Of a stretch of 64,000 nt of DNA, positions 15,616 through 24,385 are shown piece after piece; position 1 is the first letter of the stretch, and every line of letters starts with the position of its first letter. The stretch lies in NCBI GenBank assembly GCA_023451735.1, contig JAEXYH010000020.1:1-64000 (forward strand), in the 5' to 3' direction. Source of the DNA: Pseudomonadota bacterium. Its GTDB lineage: Bacteria; Pseudomonadota; Alphaproteobacteria; Rhizobiales; Rhizobiaceae. The translations under genes and the position numbers were made by a program. Below the pieces are notes generated by a model, which saw nothing but the letters and a program-made list of their open reading frames with translations, searched no databases and had not been told where the DNA came from.

Positions 15616-16245
15616 ATGGCGACCGCCGATGCGCTGATCAACGCAATGACGACCATGTTGGTGACGCTGGATCCTCCCGGCCTTGCTCCCGTCTTTCTCG
15701 GGCTGACAGTCGGAATGACCGCCGCGCAGCGCAAGCAGGTCGCCTTGCGCGGCTCGATTATCGGTTTCGGCATCCTGACCGTTTTTGCGCTGTTCGGGGC
15801 TGGAGTGCTCGGTATGCTCGGGATCTCCATGGGTGCATTCCGTATCGCTGGCGGCCTGCTTCTTTTCTGGATTTCCTTCGAAATGGTTTTTGAAAAGCGC
15901 CAGGAGCGCAAGGAAAAGACCTCGCAGGCCGCCATCACCATAGACCATATCCGGGATCTGGCTGTGTTTCCGCTGGCAATTCCACTGATTGCCGGACCAG
16001 GCGCCATTTCCGCAACGGTGCTTCTCGCCGGCACGTTCACGAGCCCATTCGACCGCGCCCTGCTGATTTCCGTCATCGCCCTGATGATGATCATTCTTTA
16101 TGTAACGCTGCTGCTTGCCGAACGACTGGATCGTTTCCTCGGCGTTACAGGCCGCGCAATCCTGACCCGGCTTCTGGGCGTGCTTCTGGCCGCACTTTCG
16201 GTTCAGTTCGTCGTGGACGGTGTTCGTTCGGCCTTCAATCTTTGA
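15616..16245 (+). CDS. MarC family integral membrane protein
   Basis: A 209-residue protein with six hydrophobic segments. It begins MATADALINAMTTMLVTLDP, which contains the characteristic DPPGLAPVFLGLT motif, and later has AVFPLAIPLIAGPGAISATVLLA, the MarC/UPF0056 signature. The family has been linked to multidrug resistance in the past, but the transported substrate remains unknown. The ATG at 15616 is preceded by AAGGAA; a longer in-frame extension upstream is polar and unlikely to be translated. Confidence 0.9.
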   Translation: MATADALINAMTTMLVTLDPPGLAPVFLGLTVGMTAAQRKQVALRGSIIGFGILTVFALFGAGVLGMLGISMGAFRIAGGLLLFWISFEMVFEKRQERKEKTSQAAITIDHIRDLAVFPLAIPLIAGPGAISATVLLAGTFTSPFDRALLISVIALMMIILYVTLLLAERLDRFLGVTGRAILTRLLGVLLAALSVQFVVDGVRSAFNL

Positions 16246-16347
16246 GCGCGCATCATGGGCACTTTTGACAGACGACAAATCAGCCGCTTCTGATAGAAGC
16301 AGGCGCTGCCGCGGATTCGTGCGGATGCGATTGTCTGCCGGAAGGAA

Positions 16348-17514
16348 ATGCCGATGTCATCCATGCTGCGCCGGATTCTGCCCGACACTCAGTCCGTCAG
16401 CAGAAGGGAGCGGTTGCGCGCCGCTTCGGGCGCGGTGCTCGGCATCCTGCTTACCGGTCTTGTCGGAAGTCTCGCCATCGGACTTGACCCTGTCCTGCCA
16501 GCGCTCATCGCGCCGATGGGCGCTTCCGCCGTATTGCTGTTTGCCGTTCCCGGCAGCCCGCTCGCCCAGCCCTGGTCTATCCTTGGTGGAAATACGCTGG
16601 CGGCGATCGTAGGCGTGTCGGTGACTTTCCTTATTCCCGATCCATTTGTCGCCGCGGCGCTCGCAATCGGCATTGCAATCGGATTGATGATGACAATGCA
16701 TTGCCTTCATCCGCCGAGCGGCGCGATCGCGCTGACCGCCGTGCTCGGGGGCCCGGCGATCCACGATCTCGGCTACGCTTTCGTCATCTGGCCGGTTCTG
16801 GGAAACTCAATCGCCCTGCTTGTTTTGGCGCTGGTATTCAACAATTTCACCGGTCGCAGATATCCACACAGGGTGAAGCTTTCTCACCTCGATCACGGGA
16901 CCAAAGATCTTGTCCCGATCCAGCGGATAGGGTTCTCGTCGGAAGATCTCGACGAGGTACTGAAGGAATATGACGAGTTTCTCGACATCGATCGGGACGA
17001 TCTCGAAGCCATTTTGAGGCGCACCGAACTGCGCTCCTATCGTCGCCGCGCCGGCGATCTCATCTGCGCGGATATCATGACCAGAGATGTTGTCGCTGTG
17101 TCACCGGATGAAACCTTGCGCAACGCCCACGAGATCATGCGCAGCCGTCATCTGAAGGCGCTGCCTGTGACCAACGACGCAGCGGAAGTCGTCGGGATCG
17201 TTACCCAAACCGACTTTCTCGACAAACCGGACTGGATAAAAGGAGAGCCAACGATAGGTTTCCGTCACCGTTTACGGTTGATCGCGCAAGGCGCATCGGC
17301 AGCCAATGGAACGGTCAAGGACATCATGACGTCCCCCGTCAAAACGATCCGCCCCGATGCGTCGCTCTCCGATGCGATCATCATGTTTGCCGAACAGGGC
17401 CTGCATTATCTGCCGGTGGTGCGGGAAAACCATAAAATGACGGGAATTCTCTCGCAATCCGACGTGTTGATCGCCACGCTCGAGGCGGCGGCAAAGCAGA
17501 ATATCCGCCAGTAG
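16348..17514 (+). CDS. HPP-family membrane protein with tandem CBS domains
   Basis: A 388-residue protein with an N-terminal four-helix HPP domain (motif MMTMHCLHPPSGAIALTAVLGG) and a C-terminal pair of CBS domains: ICADIMTRDVVAVSPDETLRNAHEIMRSRHLKALPV and VKDIMTSPVKTIRPDASLSDAIIMFAEQGLHYLPVV. HPP proteins have been implicated in nitrite transport in cyanobacteria and plastids, and CBS pairs usually sense adenine nucleotides, so an adenylate-gated transporter is a reasonable inference. ATG codons at 16348 and 16354 are both possible starts; GGAAGG fits the second slightly better. Confidence 0.88.
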   Translation: MPMSSMLRRILPDTQSVSRRERLRAASGAVLGILLTGLVGSLAIGLDPVLPALIAPMGASAVLLFAVPGSPLAQPWSILGGNTLAAIVGVSVTFLIPDPFVAAALAIGIAIGLMMTMHCLHPPSGAIALTAVLGGPAIHDLGYAFVIWPVLGNSIALLVLALVFNNFTGRRYPHRVKLSHLDHGTKDLVPIQRIGFSSEDLDEVLKEYDEFLDIDRDDLEAILRRTELRSYRRRAGDLICADIMTRDVVAVSPDETLRNAHEIMRSRHLKALPVTNDAAEVVGIVTQTDFLDKPDWIKGEPTIGFRHRLRLIAQGASAANGTVKDIMTSPVKTIRPDASLSDAIIMFAEQGLHYLPVVRENHKMTGILSQSDVLIATLEAAAKQNIRQ

Positions 17515-17520
17515 CGCGTC

Positions 17521-17787
17521 CTACCTGTCGGTCCGTTTTGCCTTCAATATCCGCGTCCAGATCGTTCCGCCGAGGAATTTATTGAAGACGACGAAATAGG
17601 CGACGATCAGTGCGAAGCATAAAAGCGCCGGCCAGCCGTCGAGCGCAAAACCGTTCTCCGTTCGACCACCGAAGATCGACGAGACGAGAAATCCGGCAAC
17701 CCAGAAGATCGTGAAAAAATCGAGGATGGCGGCCAGAACGATCCGCCATGTGGCGGGTTGTTTGGTGATAGTGGTCGCGTCGCTCAT
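17521..17787 (-). CDS. Small RDD-like membrane protein
   Basis: An 88-residue protein with two hydrophobic segments. WRIVLAAILDFFTIFWVAGFLVS resembles the first helix of RDD proteins (Arg...Asp), and FNKFLGGTIWTRILKAKR resembles the region after the second helix. It is shorter than typical RDD proteins. The gene converges with the HPP-CBS gene 7 bases away and follows ssb on the same strand, beyond a terminator. Function unknown. Confidence 0.7.
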   Translation of the reverse strand: MSDATTITKQPATWRIVLAAILDFFTIFWVAGFLVSSIFGGRTENGFALDGWPALLCFALIVAYFVVFNKFLGGTIWTRILKAKRTDR

Positions 17788-17825
17788 GTAAGCTCTCCAA
17801 CTTCGGCAATTAGGGCTGTTGTGAA

Positions 17826-17847
17826 AAAGGCGCCTCGCGGCGCCTTT
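17826..17847 (-). terminator. Rho-independent terminator of ssb
   Basis: AAAGGCGCC and GGCGCCTTT form a 9-bp stem around a CGCG-type loop just after the ssb stop; on the minus strand the stem runs into a T tract (CTTTTTCAC). Confidence 0.85.
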
Positions 17848-17849
17848 GA

Positions 17850-18425
17850 TCAGAATGGGATGTCGTCATCCAGATCGCGGGAGAAATTGCCTCCCGATGA
17901 CTGGCCGCCACGGCCACCCTGCCCCCCACCTTGATTGCCGCCCTGGCCGCCGGAACGCGGGCGATCGTAATCGCCGCCACCGCCGTAACCGCCGCCGAAG
18001 TCGTCACCGCCGCCGAAGTCGCTCGAACCGCCACGACCGCCGCCGAAGCCGCCACGGTCACCGCCGCCTTCACCGCGACCGTCGAGCATGGTGAGCGTCG
18101 AGTTAAAGCCCTGAAGAACAACTTCCGTCGAATAACGATCGTTTCCGCTCTGGTCCTGCCACTTGCGGGTCTGCAGCGCGCCTTCGATGTAAAGCTTGGC
18201 GCCCTTTTTTACATACTGCTCGATGACCTTGCACAGGCCTTCGTTAAAGACGACGACCGTGTGCCATTCCGTCTTTTCCTTGCGCTCGCCGGAATTGCGG
18301 TCACGCCAGCTTTCCGAAGTGGCGATGCGCAGGTTGGCGATCGGACGACCGTCCTGGGTCCGACGAATTTCGGGATCCGCACCCACGTTGCCGATCAGGA
18401 TGACCTTGTTGACGCTACCTGCCAT
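17850..18425 (-). CDS. ssb: Single-stranded DNA-binding protein
   Basis: A 191-residue SSB. The OB-fold occupies residues 1-110 (MAGSVNKVILIGNVGADPEI, then TEWHTVVVFNEGLCKVIEQYVKKGAKLYIEGAL). A Gly-rich disordered linker of about 65 residues with GGGDxGG-type repeats follows, ending in the conserved acidic tip DDDIPF that recruits partner proteins. Divergent from uvrA, with an SOS box between the two, the same arrangement as in many bacteria, so DNA damage probably induces at least one of the pair. Confidence 0.97.
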   Translation of the reverse strand: MAGSVNKVILIGNVGADPEIRRTQDGRPIANLRIATSESWRDRNSGERKEKTEWHTVVVFNEGLCKVIEQYVKKGAKLYIEGALQTRKWQDQSGNDRYSTEVVLQGFNSTLTMLDGRGEGGGDRGGFGGGRGGSSDFGGGDDFGGGYGGGGDYDRPRSGGQGGNQGGGQGGRGGQSSGGNFSRDLDDDIPF

Positions 18426-18561
18426 GTTACTTCTACCTCGTCCGCCGCAAGCTGCGGCCTAAAATACAATGACCGCACCATAGACTATAGGTCCGGCAGC
18501 GCGGGACCCTTGGCGGATCTTAATCCACAGCCAAATCCTCGTCGATGCGCGGCGAAAGATT

Positions 18562-18576
18562 GTTCTTTATTTGTTC
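18562..18576. promoter_or_regulatory. SOS (LexA) box, ssb-uvrA intergenic region
   Basis: GTTCTTTATTTGTTC is a perfect match to the alphaproteobacterial LexA box GTTC-N7-GTTC. It lies 137 bases upstream of ssb and 124 bases upstream of the uvrA start in the divergent intergenic region, in an AT-rich stretch suited to a promoter. Confidence 0.88.
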
Positions 18577-18699
18577 TATTTTATTCCTATATTCGAGTCA
18601 ACCGAATCGGGAACGGGCATCCCACGCCGTCGTTTTCATCTCGACACCGACGAATCATTCACTACATAGGGAGCCATCCCCTCCCATCAGGCTTTGGTA

Positions 18700-21621
18700 A
18701 TGAGCGAACTCAAGACGATCTCCATCCGTGGCGCGCGTGAACACAACCTCAAGGGCATAGATCTCGATCTGCCCCGCAATTCGCTGATCGTGATGACCGG
18801 ACTTTCCGGATCAGGCAAGTCGTCGCTTGCCTTCGACACTATCTATGCGGAAGGCCAGCGCCGTTACGTGGAAAGCCTGTCGGCCTATGCCCGCCAGTTC
18901 CTTGAAATGATGCAGAAACCGGATGTCGACCAGATCGAAGGTCTGTCGCCGGCAATCTCGATCGAGCAGAAGACAACGTCGCGCAATCCGCGCTCGACGG
19001 TCGGCACGGTCACCGAAATTTACGACTACATGCGCCTGCTGTTTGCGCGCGTCGGCGTTCCCTATTCACCGGCAACCGGCCTGCCGATCGAGAGCCAGAC
19101 GGTCAGCCAGATGGTCGATCGCGTCCTCGCTTTCGAGGAGGGAACACGTCTCTACATTCTGGCGCCGATGATCCGCGGCCGAAAGGGCGAGTACAAGAAG
19201 GAACTCGCCGAACTGATGAAGAAAGGGTTTCAGCGGGTCAAGGTGGATGGCCAGTTCTACGAGATCGCCGACGTCCCGGCTCTCGACAAGAAGTACAAGC
19301 ACGACATCGACGTGGTGGTCGACCGCCTCGTAGTGCGCTCCGACATCAGCGCGCGCCTGGCGGACAGTCTGGAAACCTCGCTGAAGCTGGCGGACGGTCT
19401 TGCCGTGGCGGAGTTCGCCGACAAGCCGTTGCCGGCGAATGAAACCGCCGCCGGCGGATCGGCCAACAAGTCGCTCAACGAGACCCATGAGCGCGTGCTG
19501 TTTTCGGAAAAATTCGCCTGCCCTGTCTCCGGCTTCACCATTCCCGAAATCGAGCCGCGCCTCTTCTCGTTCAACAATCCGTTCGGTGCCTGCCCGACCT
19601 GTGACGGCCTCGGCTCACAGCAGAAGGTGGACGAAAACCTGATCGTACCGGAACCCGCGCGCACGCTGCGCGATGGCGCAATCGCACCGTGGGCAAAATC
19701 CTCGTCGCCCTATTACAATCAGACGCTGGAAGGCCTCGGCAAGGTGTTCGGCTTCAAGCTGTCCGACCGCTGGGACAAGCTCTCCAGCGATGCGCAGACA
19801 GCCATCCTGCAAGGCACCGAGGAAAAGATCGAGTTCAACTACGCGGATGGCGCCCGATCCTACAAGACGGTCAAGAATTTCGAAGGCATCGTGCCGAACC
19901 TCGAACGACGCTGGAAGGAAACCGACAGCGCCTGGGCACGCGAGGAAATCGAGCGCTACATGTCGGCAGCGCCCTGCCCGGCCTGTGCCGGTTATCGCCT
20001 GAAACCCGAGGCGCTTGCGGTCAAGATCAACAAGCTGCATATCGGCGAAACGACAGAAATGTCGATCAAGGTGGCGCGCGACTGGTTCTCGGCCCTGCCC
20101 GAGCACCTGAATACCAAGCAGAACGAAATTGCGGTGCGGATCCTCAAGGAAATCCGCGAACGTCTGCAGTTCCTCAATGATGTTGGTCTCGACTACCTCA
20201 GCCTGTCGCGCAATTCCGGCACGCTTTCAGGCGGCGAAAGCCAGCGCATCCGGCTTGCGTCGCAGATCGGCTCGGGCTTGACCGGCGTGCTTTATGTTCT
20301 CGACGAACCGTCGATCGGCCTGCACCAGCGCGATAACGCCCGCCTGCTCGACACGCTGAAACACCTGCGTGACATCGGCAATACGGTGATCGTGGTCGAA
20401 CATGACGAGGACGCGATCCTGACAGCGGATTACGTCGTCGATATCGGCCCTGCCGCCGGCATTCATGGCGGCGAGGTGATCGCCGAGGGTACACCTCAAC
20501 AGGTCATGGCAAATCCGAAATCGATAACCGGCAAATATCTGTCGGGCGAACTCGGCGTTGCCGTGCCGACCGAACGCCGCAAGCCGAAGAAGGGCAAGGA
20601 AATCAAGGTTGTCGGCGCTCGTGGCAACAATCTCAAGAACGTCACGGCTTCCGTGCCGCTCGGCGTTTTCACGGCTGTCACCGGCGTATCTGGCGGCGGT
20701 AAGTCCACGTTTCTGATCGAAACACTTTACAAATCGGCCGCACGCCGTGTCATGGGCGCGCGAGAAATCCCGGCAGAGCATGATCGGATCGACGGTTTCG
20801 AACATATCGACAAGGTGATCGATATCGACCAGTCGCCGATCGGCCGGACGCCACGCTCCAACCCGGCAACCTATACCGGCGCCTTTACACCGATTCGCGA
20901 CTGGTTTGCCGGCCTGCCGGAGGCGAAGGCACGCGGTTATGCGCCGGGCCGCTTCTCGTTCAACGTCAAGGGTGGTCGCTGCGAAGCCTGCCAGGGCGAC
21001 GGCGTGATCAAGATCGAGATGCACTTCCTGCCGGACGTCTACGTCACCTGCGACGTCTGCCATGGCAAGCGTTATAATCGCGAAACGCTGGATGTGCATT
21101 TCAAAGGCAAGTCGATCGCCGACGTGCTGGACATGACCGTCGAGGAAGGCGTCGAGTTCTTTTCGGCAGTGCCGGCCGTGCGCGACAAGCTGCAGGCGCT
21201 GTTCGATGTCGGCCTCGGGTACATCAAGGTCGGCCAGCAGGCGAACACGCTTTCGGGCGGCGAGGCGCAGCGCGTCAAGCTGGCCAAGGAATTGTCGAAA
21301 CGCTCTACCGGCCGCACGCTTTACATTCTCGACGAGCCGACCACTGGCCTGCATTTCCATGATGTCGCGAAACTGCTGGAAATGCTGCAGGAACTGGTCA
21401 ATCAGGGCAATTCCGTCGTCGTCATCGAGCATAATCTCGAGGTCATCAAGACGGCCGACTGGATCATCGATATCGGCCCTGAAGGCGGTACCGGCGGCGG
21501 CGAGATCGTCGCGCAAGGCACGCCGGAACAGATCGTCAAGGAGAAGCGGTCCTATACCGGGCAGTTCCTCAAAGACCTGCTGGAGCGGCGGCCGGTGAAA
21601 AAGGTTGAGGCGGCGGAATAA
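18700..21621 (+). CDS. uvrA: UvrABC excision nuclease subunit A
   Basis: A 973-residue tandem ABC ATPase that finds bulky DNA lesions and loads UvrB. Two Walker A sites (GLSGSGKSSLAFDT and GVSGGGKSTFLIET), two ABC signatures (TLSGGESQRIRLASQIGSGL and TLSGGEAQRVKLAKELSKR) and two C-x2-C...C-x2-C zinc modules (ending CPTCDG; and CEACQGDG with CDVCHGKR) are all visible. ATG at 18700 gives the canonical N-terminus MSELKTISIRGAREHNLKG; an in-frame TTG two codons earlier is unnecessary. Controlled by the SOS box at 18562. Confidence 0.98.
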   Translation: MSELKTISIRGAREHNLKGIDLDLPRNSLIVMTGLSGSGKSSLAFDTIYAEGQRRYVESLSAYARQFLEMMQKPDVDQIEGLSPAISIEQKTTSRNPRSTVGTVTEIYDYMRLLFARVGVPYSPATGLPIESQTVSQMVDRVLAFEEGTRLYILAPMIRGRKGEYKKELAELMKKGFQRVKVDGQFYEIADVPALDKKYKHDIDVVVDRLVVRSDISARLADSLETSLKLADGLAVAEFADKPLPANETAAGGSANKSLNETHERVLFSEKFACPVSGFTIPEIEPRLFSFNNPFGACPTCDGLGSQQKVDENLIVPEPARTLRDGAIAPWAKSSSPYYNQTLEGLGKVFGFKLSDRWDKLSSDAQTAILQGTEEKIEFNYADGARSYKTVKNFEGIVPNLERRWKETDSAWAREEIERYMSAAPCPACAGYRLKPEALAVKINKLHIGETTEMSIKVARDWFSALPEHLNTKQNEIAVRILKEIRERLQFLNDVGLDYLSLSRNSGTLSGGESQRIRLASQIGSGLTGVLYVLDEPSIGLHQRDNARLLDTLKHLRDIGNTVIVVEHDEDAILTADYVVDIGPAAGIHGGEVIAEGTPQQVMANPKSITGKYLSGELGVAVPTERRKPKKGKEIKVVGARGNNLKNVTASVPLGVFTAVTGVSGGGKSTFLIETLYKSAARRVMGAREIPAEHDRIDGFEHIDKVIDIDQSPIGRTPRSNPATYTGAFTPIRDWFAGLPEAKARGYAPGRFSFNVKGGRCEACQGDGVIKIEMHFLPDVYVTCDVCHGKRYNRETLDVHFKGKSIADVLDMTVEEGVEFFSAVPAVRDKLQALFDVGLGYIKVGQQANTLSGGEAQRVKLAKELSKRSTGRTLYILDEPTTGLHFHDVAKLLEMLQELVNQGNSVVVIEHNLEVIKTADWIIDIGPEGGTGGGEIVAQGTPEQIVKEKRSYTGQFLKDLLERRPVKKVEAAE

Positions 21622-21649
21622 CCAACATTCCAATTCTGTGGAGGGGAAG

Positions 21650-22453
21650 ATGAGCAAGAGAGGCACGATCCGAACCGGCATTGGCGGCTGGACCTTCGAG
21701 CCATGGGAAGGCACGTTCTATCCTGACAAGCTCACCAAAAAGCGGCAACTCGAATATGCGTCGAGCAAGCTTTCGGTGATTGAGGTGAACGGTACCTATT
21801 ATGGTTCGCAAAAGCCCGAAACCTTTGCGAAATGGGCGTCGGACGTGCCGGATGGCTTTATCTTTTCGCTCAAGGCAAGTCGGTTCACCACCAACCGCAA
21901 AGTTTTGGCGGATGCCGGGGAATCGATCGAAAAATTCCTGACGCAGGGCCTGGTTGAACTCGGAGACCATCTCGGACCGCTGCTCTGGCAGTTCGCGCCA
22001 ACGAAAAAATTCGAGTCAGAGGATTTCGAGGCTTTTCTGAAGCTTCTGCCGGAAAAGCTGGAAGGCCTGCCTTTGCGCCATGTCGTCGAGGTTCGCCACG
22101 ACAGTTTCAAGGTGCCGGAATTCGTGGCGCTTCTGGAGAAATATAATGTCGCGCCGGTCTGTGCCGAACATTTCGACTACCCGATGATATCAGACGTCAC
22201 GGCCGATTTCGTCTATGCGCGGCTGCAGAAAGGCTCGGATGAGATTCCAACCTGTTATGCCGATGCCGACATGAAAGCGTGGGCAAAGAGGCTCACCACA
22301 TGGGCGGAAGGTTGCGTGCCGGAAACCCTGCCGCTGGTCGATGAGAAACGAAAGGTGAAAAAGGAACCGCGCGACGTCTTCGCCTTCTTCATTCACGAGG
22401 GCAAGGTGAACGCCCCGCAAGGCGCGATGGCCATGCAGGGGCTGGTCGGCTAA
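21650..22453 (+). CDS. DUF72 family protein (YecE-like)
   Basis: A 267-residue TIM-barrel-like DUF72 protein. It opens with TIRTGIGGWTFEPWEGTFYP, the hallmark GxxGW-x5-GxFYP motif, then SVIEVNGTYYGSQKPETFAKW and FSLKASRFTTNRKVL, and later VVEVRHDSF and ADFVYARLQKGSDEIPTCY. The biochemical role of the family is not known. Start at 21650 has GAGGGGAAG directly upstream. It follows uvrA by 28 bases and may be co-transcribed with it. Confidence 0.9.
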   Translation: MSKRGTIRTGIGGWTFEPWEGTFYPDKLTKKRQLEYASSKLSVIEVNGTYYGSQKPETFAKWASDVPDGFIFSLKASRFTTNRKVLADAGESIEKFLTQGLVELGDHLGPLLWQFAPTKKFESEDFEAFLKLLPEKLEGLPLRHVVEVRHDSFKVPEFVALLEKYNVAPVCAEHFDYPMISDVTADFVYARLQKGSDEIPTCYADADMKAWAKRLTTWAEGCVPETLPLVDEKRKVKKEPRDVFAFFIHEGKVNAPQGAMAMQGLVG

Positions 22454-22466
22454 TTCGCCCCAGCCA

Positions 22467-22556
22467 GAGCATTCTCGACGTTCTTCGAAACACGAACCGC
22501 TCTACTTCTTTGCTTCAACGAACTGCGGAGGCAAAACCGATTTTTGCCGGACTTGC
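22467..22556. repeat. RIME-type repeat, degenerate copy C, entering the NAD(P)HX gene
   Basis: A degenerate third copy of the element at 1299 and 5150: GAGCATTCTCGACGTTCTTC, then GAAAC-CGAACCGCTC, TTGCTTCAACGAACTGC and GCAAAACCGATTTTTGCCGG. The last 55 or so bases overlap the 3' end of the NAD(P)HX repair gene on the minus strand, so they encode its final residues. Confidence 0.65.
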
Positions 22557-24040
22557 TGTAGGCTGATCAAGGCTCTGCCGGCCTGTTCTGCAAGGTCTTC
22601 CGCCGTCATGCCCGGTCCGGCGATCCGGGCAGCCTCGCCATGCAGGTAGACACCCGCAGCGGCGGCCTCGAAAGCTGGCATCCCTTGCGCCAGCAAGGCG
22701 CCGATCATGCCAGCCAGCACATCGCCGGATCCGGCCGTGGCAAGCCAGGGCGGGCCGTTTGTGTTGATTGCTGCGCGCCCATCTGGCGAGGCAATCACCG
22801 TATCCGCCCCTTTATAGACGATTACGGCATGGGCACGCTTTGCCGCCTGCGACGCCTTTTCCGGCTTGCTCAAAAAATCGTTTGCCGCGATGTCGGGAAA
22901 CAGGCGGCCGAATTCTCCCTCATGCGGCGTGAGAACCAGTCTTGTGTCTCCAACCGCGAAGGCTTCAAACAGTGTTTCCGGATTATCCCGGAACGATGTT
23001 ATGCCATCGGCATCCAGCACCAGCGGCTTGTCGTTCAACGCCAGAACAAAATCGCGAGCGCGAGGTCCGATACCGAAACCGGGACCAAGAACAAAGGCCG
23101 AGAGTTTTGCGCTTTCCAGCCATTCCCGCAAATCAGCTTCAGTTTCGATCTGCCTCAGCATCACTGCCGTCAGGTGAGCGGCATTGGCCGCCATCGCATC
23201 CGCCGGCGATGCAACCGTGACAAGGCCTGCCCCGGTCTTCAAGCCGGCGAGCGCAGAAAGTCTTGCGGCGCCTGTCTTCGATGCGCCACCCGAAAAGATG
23301 GCGAGGTGCCCTCGCCTGTATTTGTGACTGTCGGAATCTGTAGTCGGCAGTGTTGCGGCCCAGATTTCCGGTCGGTTTTCGGCAAGCGCGCCGGCTACAG
23401 CCTCGATGATGCGCTTCGGAATGCCTATGTCGGCGACAGCCATGTCTCCACAAAGGGACTTCCCCGGAAGCAGAAGGTGGCCTGGCTTTCTGGCCATGAA
23501 GGTTATGGTACATTCGGCCCGGAAGGCTGCACCGAGAGGCTTGCCGCTGCGTCCGTTCAAGCCTGAAGGCAGATCGATCGCCAGTACCGGCAATTCGGCT
23601 TTCGCAACCGCGGCAATCACGTCCGCGACCTCGTCCGGAACATCACGTGACAGGCCCGCACCAAAAAGTGCGTCGATGACGATATCTCCGGCCCGCGGTT
23701 CGAAATCCTGGAGTGGAGCCACCTCTTCGCCCCATGCCCTGAAAGCCAGTTCCGCATCGCCTTTCAGTCGATCCGGATCGCCCAAGGCAAAGAGCGCAAC
23801 GCTGGCGCCGGATTCGACCAGTAAGCGGGCTGCAATATAGCCATCTCCACCGTTGTTTCCCGGCCCGCAGATAACGGCAAAGCGGCATGCCTCTGGAAAA
23901 CGTCGCAAGGCAGCCGCAGCGACGGCGTGGCCCGCACGGACCATAAGATCAAAGGAAGGAATCCCTGACTCGCTCGCCATGCGATCGGCGCGCGCCATTT
24001 CATCTGGCGTCAGTAAAAGATACGATGGAAGGTGAGCCAT
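22502..24040 (-). CDS. nnr: Bifunctional NAD(P)HX epimerase / ADP-dependent dehydratase
   Basis: About 512 residues. The N-terminal YjeF_N epimerase domain (ICGPGNNGGDGYIAARLL, VIDALFGAGLSRDV, AIDLPSGLNG) equilibrates R- and S-NADHX. The C-terminal carbohydrate-kinase-like domain (RRGHLAIFSGGASKTGAARLSA, VLTPHEGEFGRLF, NGPPWLATAGSGDVLAGMIG) dehydrates S-NAD(P)HX using ADP or ATP. Together they repair damaged NAD(P)H. ATG at 24040 gives the usual start near SYLLLTPDEMARAD; an upstream ATG at 24103 adds 21 unconserved residues. The last 18 or so residues derive from a RIME-type repeat. Divergent from glnB. Confidence 0.93.
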   Translation of the reverse strand: MAHLPSYLLLTPDEMARADRMASESGIPSFDLMVRAGHAVAAAALRRFPEACRFAVICGPGNNGGDGYIAARLLVESGASVALFALGDPDRLKGDAELAFRAWGEEVAPLQDFEPRAGDIVIDALFGAGLSRDVPDEVADVIAAVAKAELPVLAIDLPSGLNGRSGKPLGAAFRAECTITFMARKPGHLLLPGKSLCGDMAVADIGIPKRIIEAVAGALAENRPEIWAATLPTTDSDSHKYRRGHLAIFSGGASKTGAARLSALAGLKTGAGLVTVASPADAMAANAAHLTAVMLRQIETEADLREWLESAKLSAFVLGPGFGIGPRARDFVLALNDKPLVLDADGITSFRDNPETLFEAFAVGDTRLVLTPHEGEFGRLFPDIAANDFLSKPEKASQAAKRAHAVIVYKGADTVIASPDGRAAINTNGPPWLATAGSGDVLAGMIGALLAQGMPAFEAAAAGVYLHGEAARIAGPGMTAEDLAEQAGRALISLQQVRQKSVLPPQFVEAKK

Positions 24041-24385
24041 ACCACAATTGAACCCAAAGCAGCGCAAAATACAAGCAAGACCACCTGGTGCGGATAAGGA
24101 CATTATTTAATCATTTGCATAATTATTGCCCATATCAATCGAGGATCATATTCGTCCGAAGTTTCCCAAATTTGTCAGAAAATGGACTGGTGCGGCGTCA
24201 TTTCGCATCGAAATAGCGAGAAAGCGCGTGCCGATAAGCTTTTCTCGCATGGAAACCGACAGGAATACGTGCAAAAGGAGAATATCCTTTTGAAAGTCCA
24301 ACATTAGTTTGGCACGATATCTGCATTGGCATGGCCGAGTGGGTCGACGACCCGCGCATGGGGAGAAGCGGAGATATAGTTTCTC
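24041..24385. promoter_or_regulatory. nnr-glnB divergent regulatory region
   Basis: A 345-base AT-rich gap. It holds the sigma-54 promoter at 24310-24325, two copies of CTGGTGCGG at 24085 and 24187 that contain the NtrC half-site TGGTGC (possible enhancer elements, unproven), and a 7-bp inverted repeat AAAAGGA-gaata-TCCTTTT at about 24275-24293 of unknown meaning. Confidence 0.5.
24310..24325 (+). promoter_or_regulatory. Sigma-54 promoter of glnB
   Basis: TGGCACGATATCTGCA has the invariant GG and GC of the -24/-12 elements separated by ten bases, matching TGGCACG-N4-TTGCA with one mismatch. It lies about 60 bases before the glnB ATG. Sigma-54 with NtrC is the classical activator of glnBA in rhizobia under nitrogen limitation. 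Confidence 0.85.
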
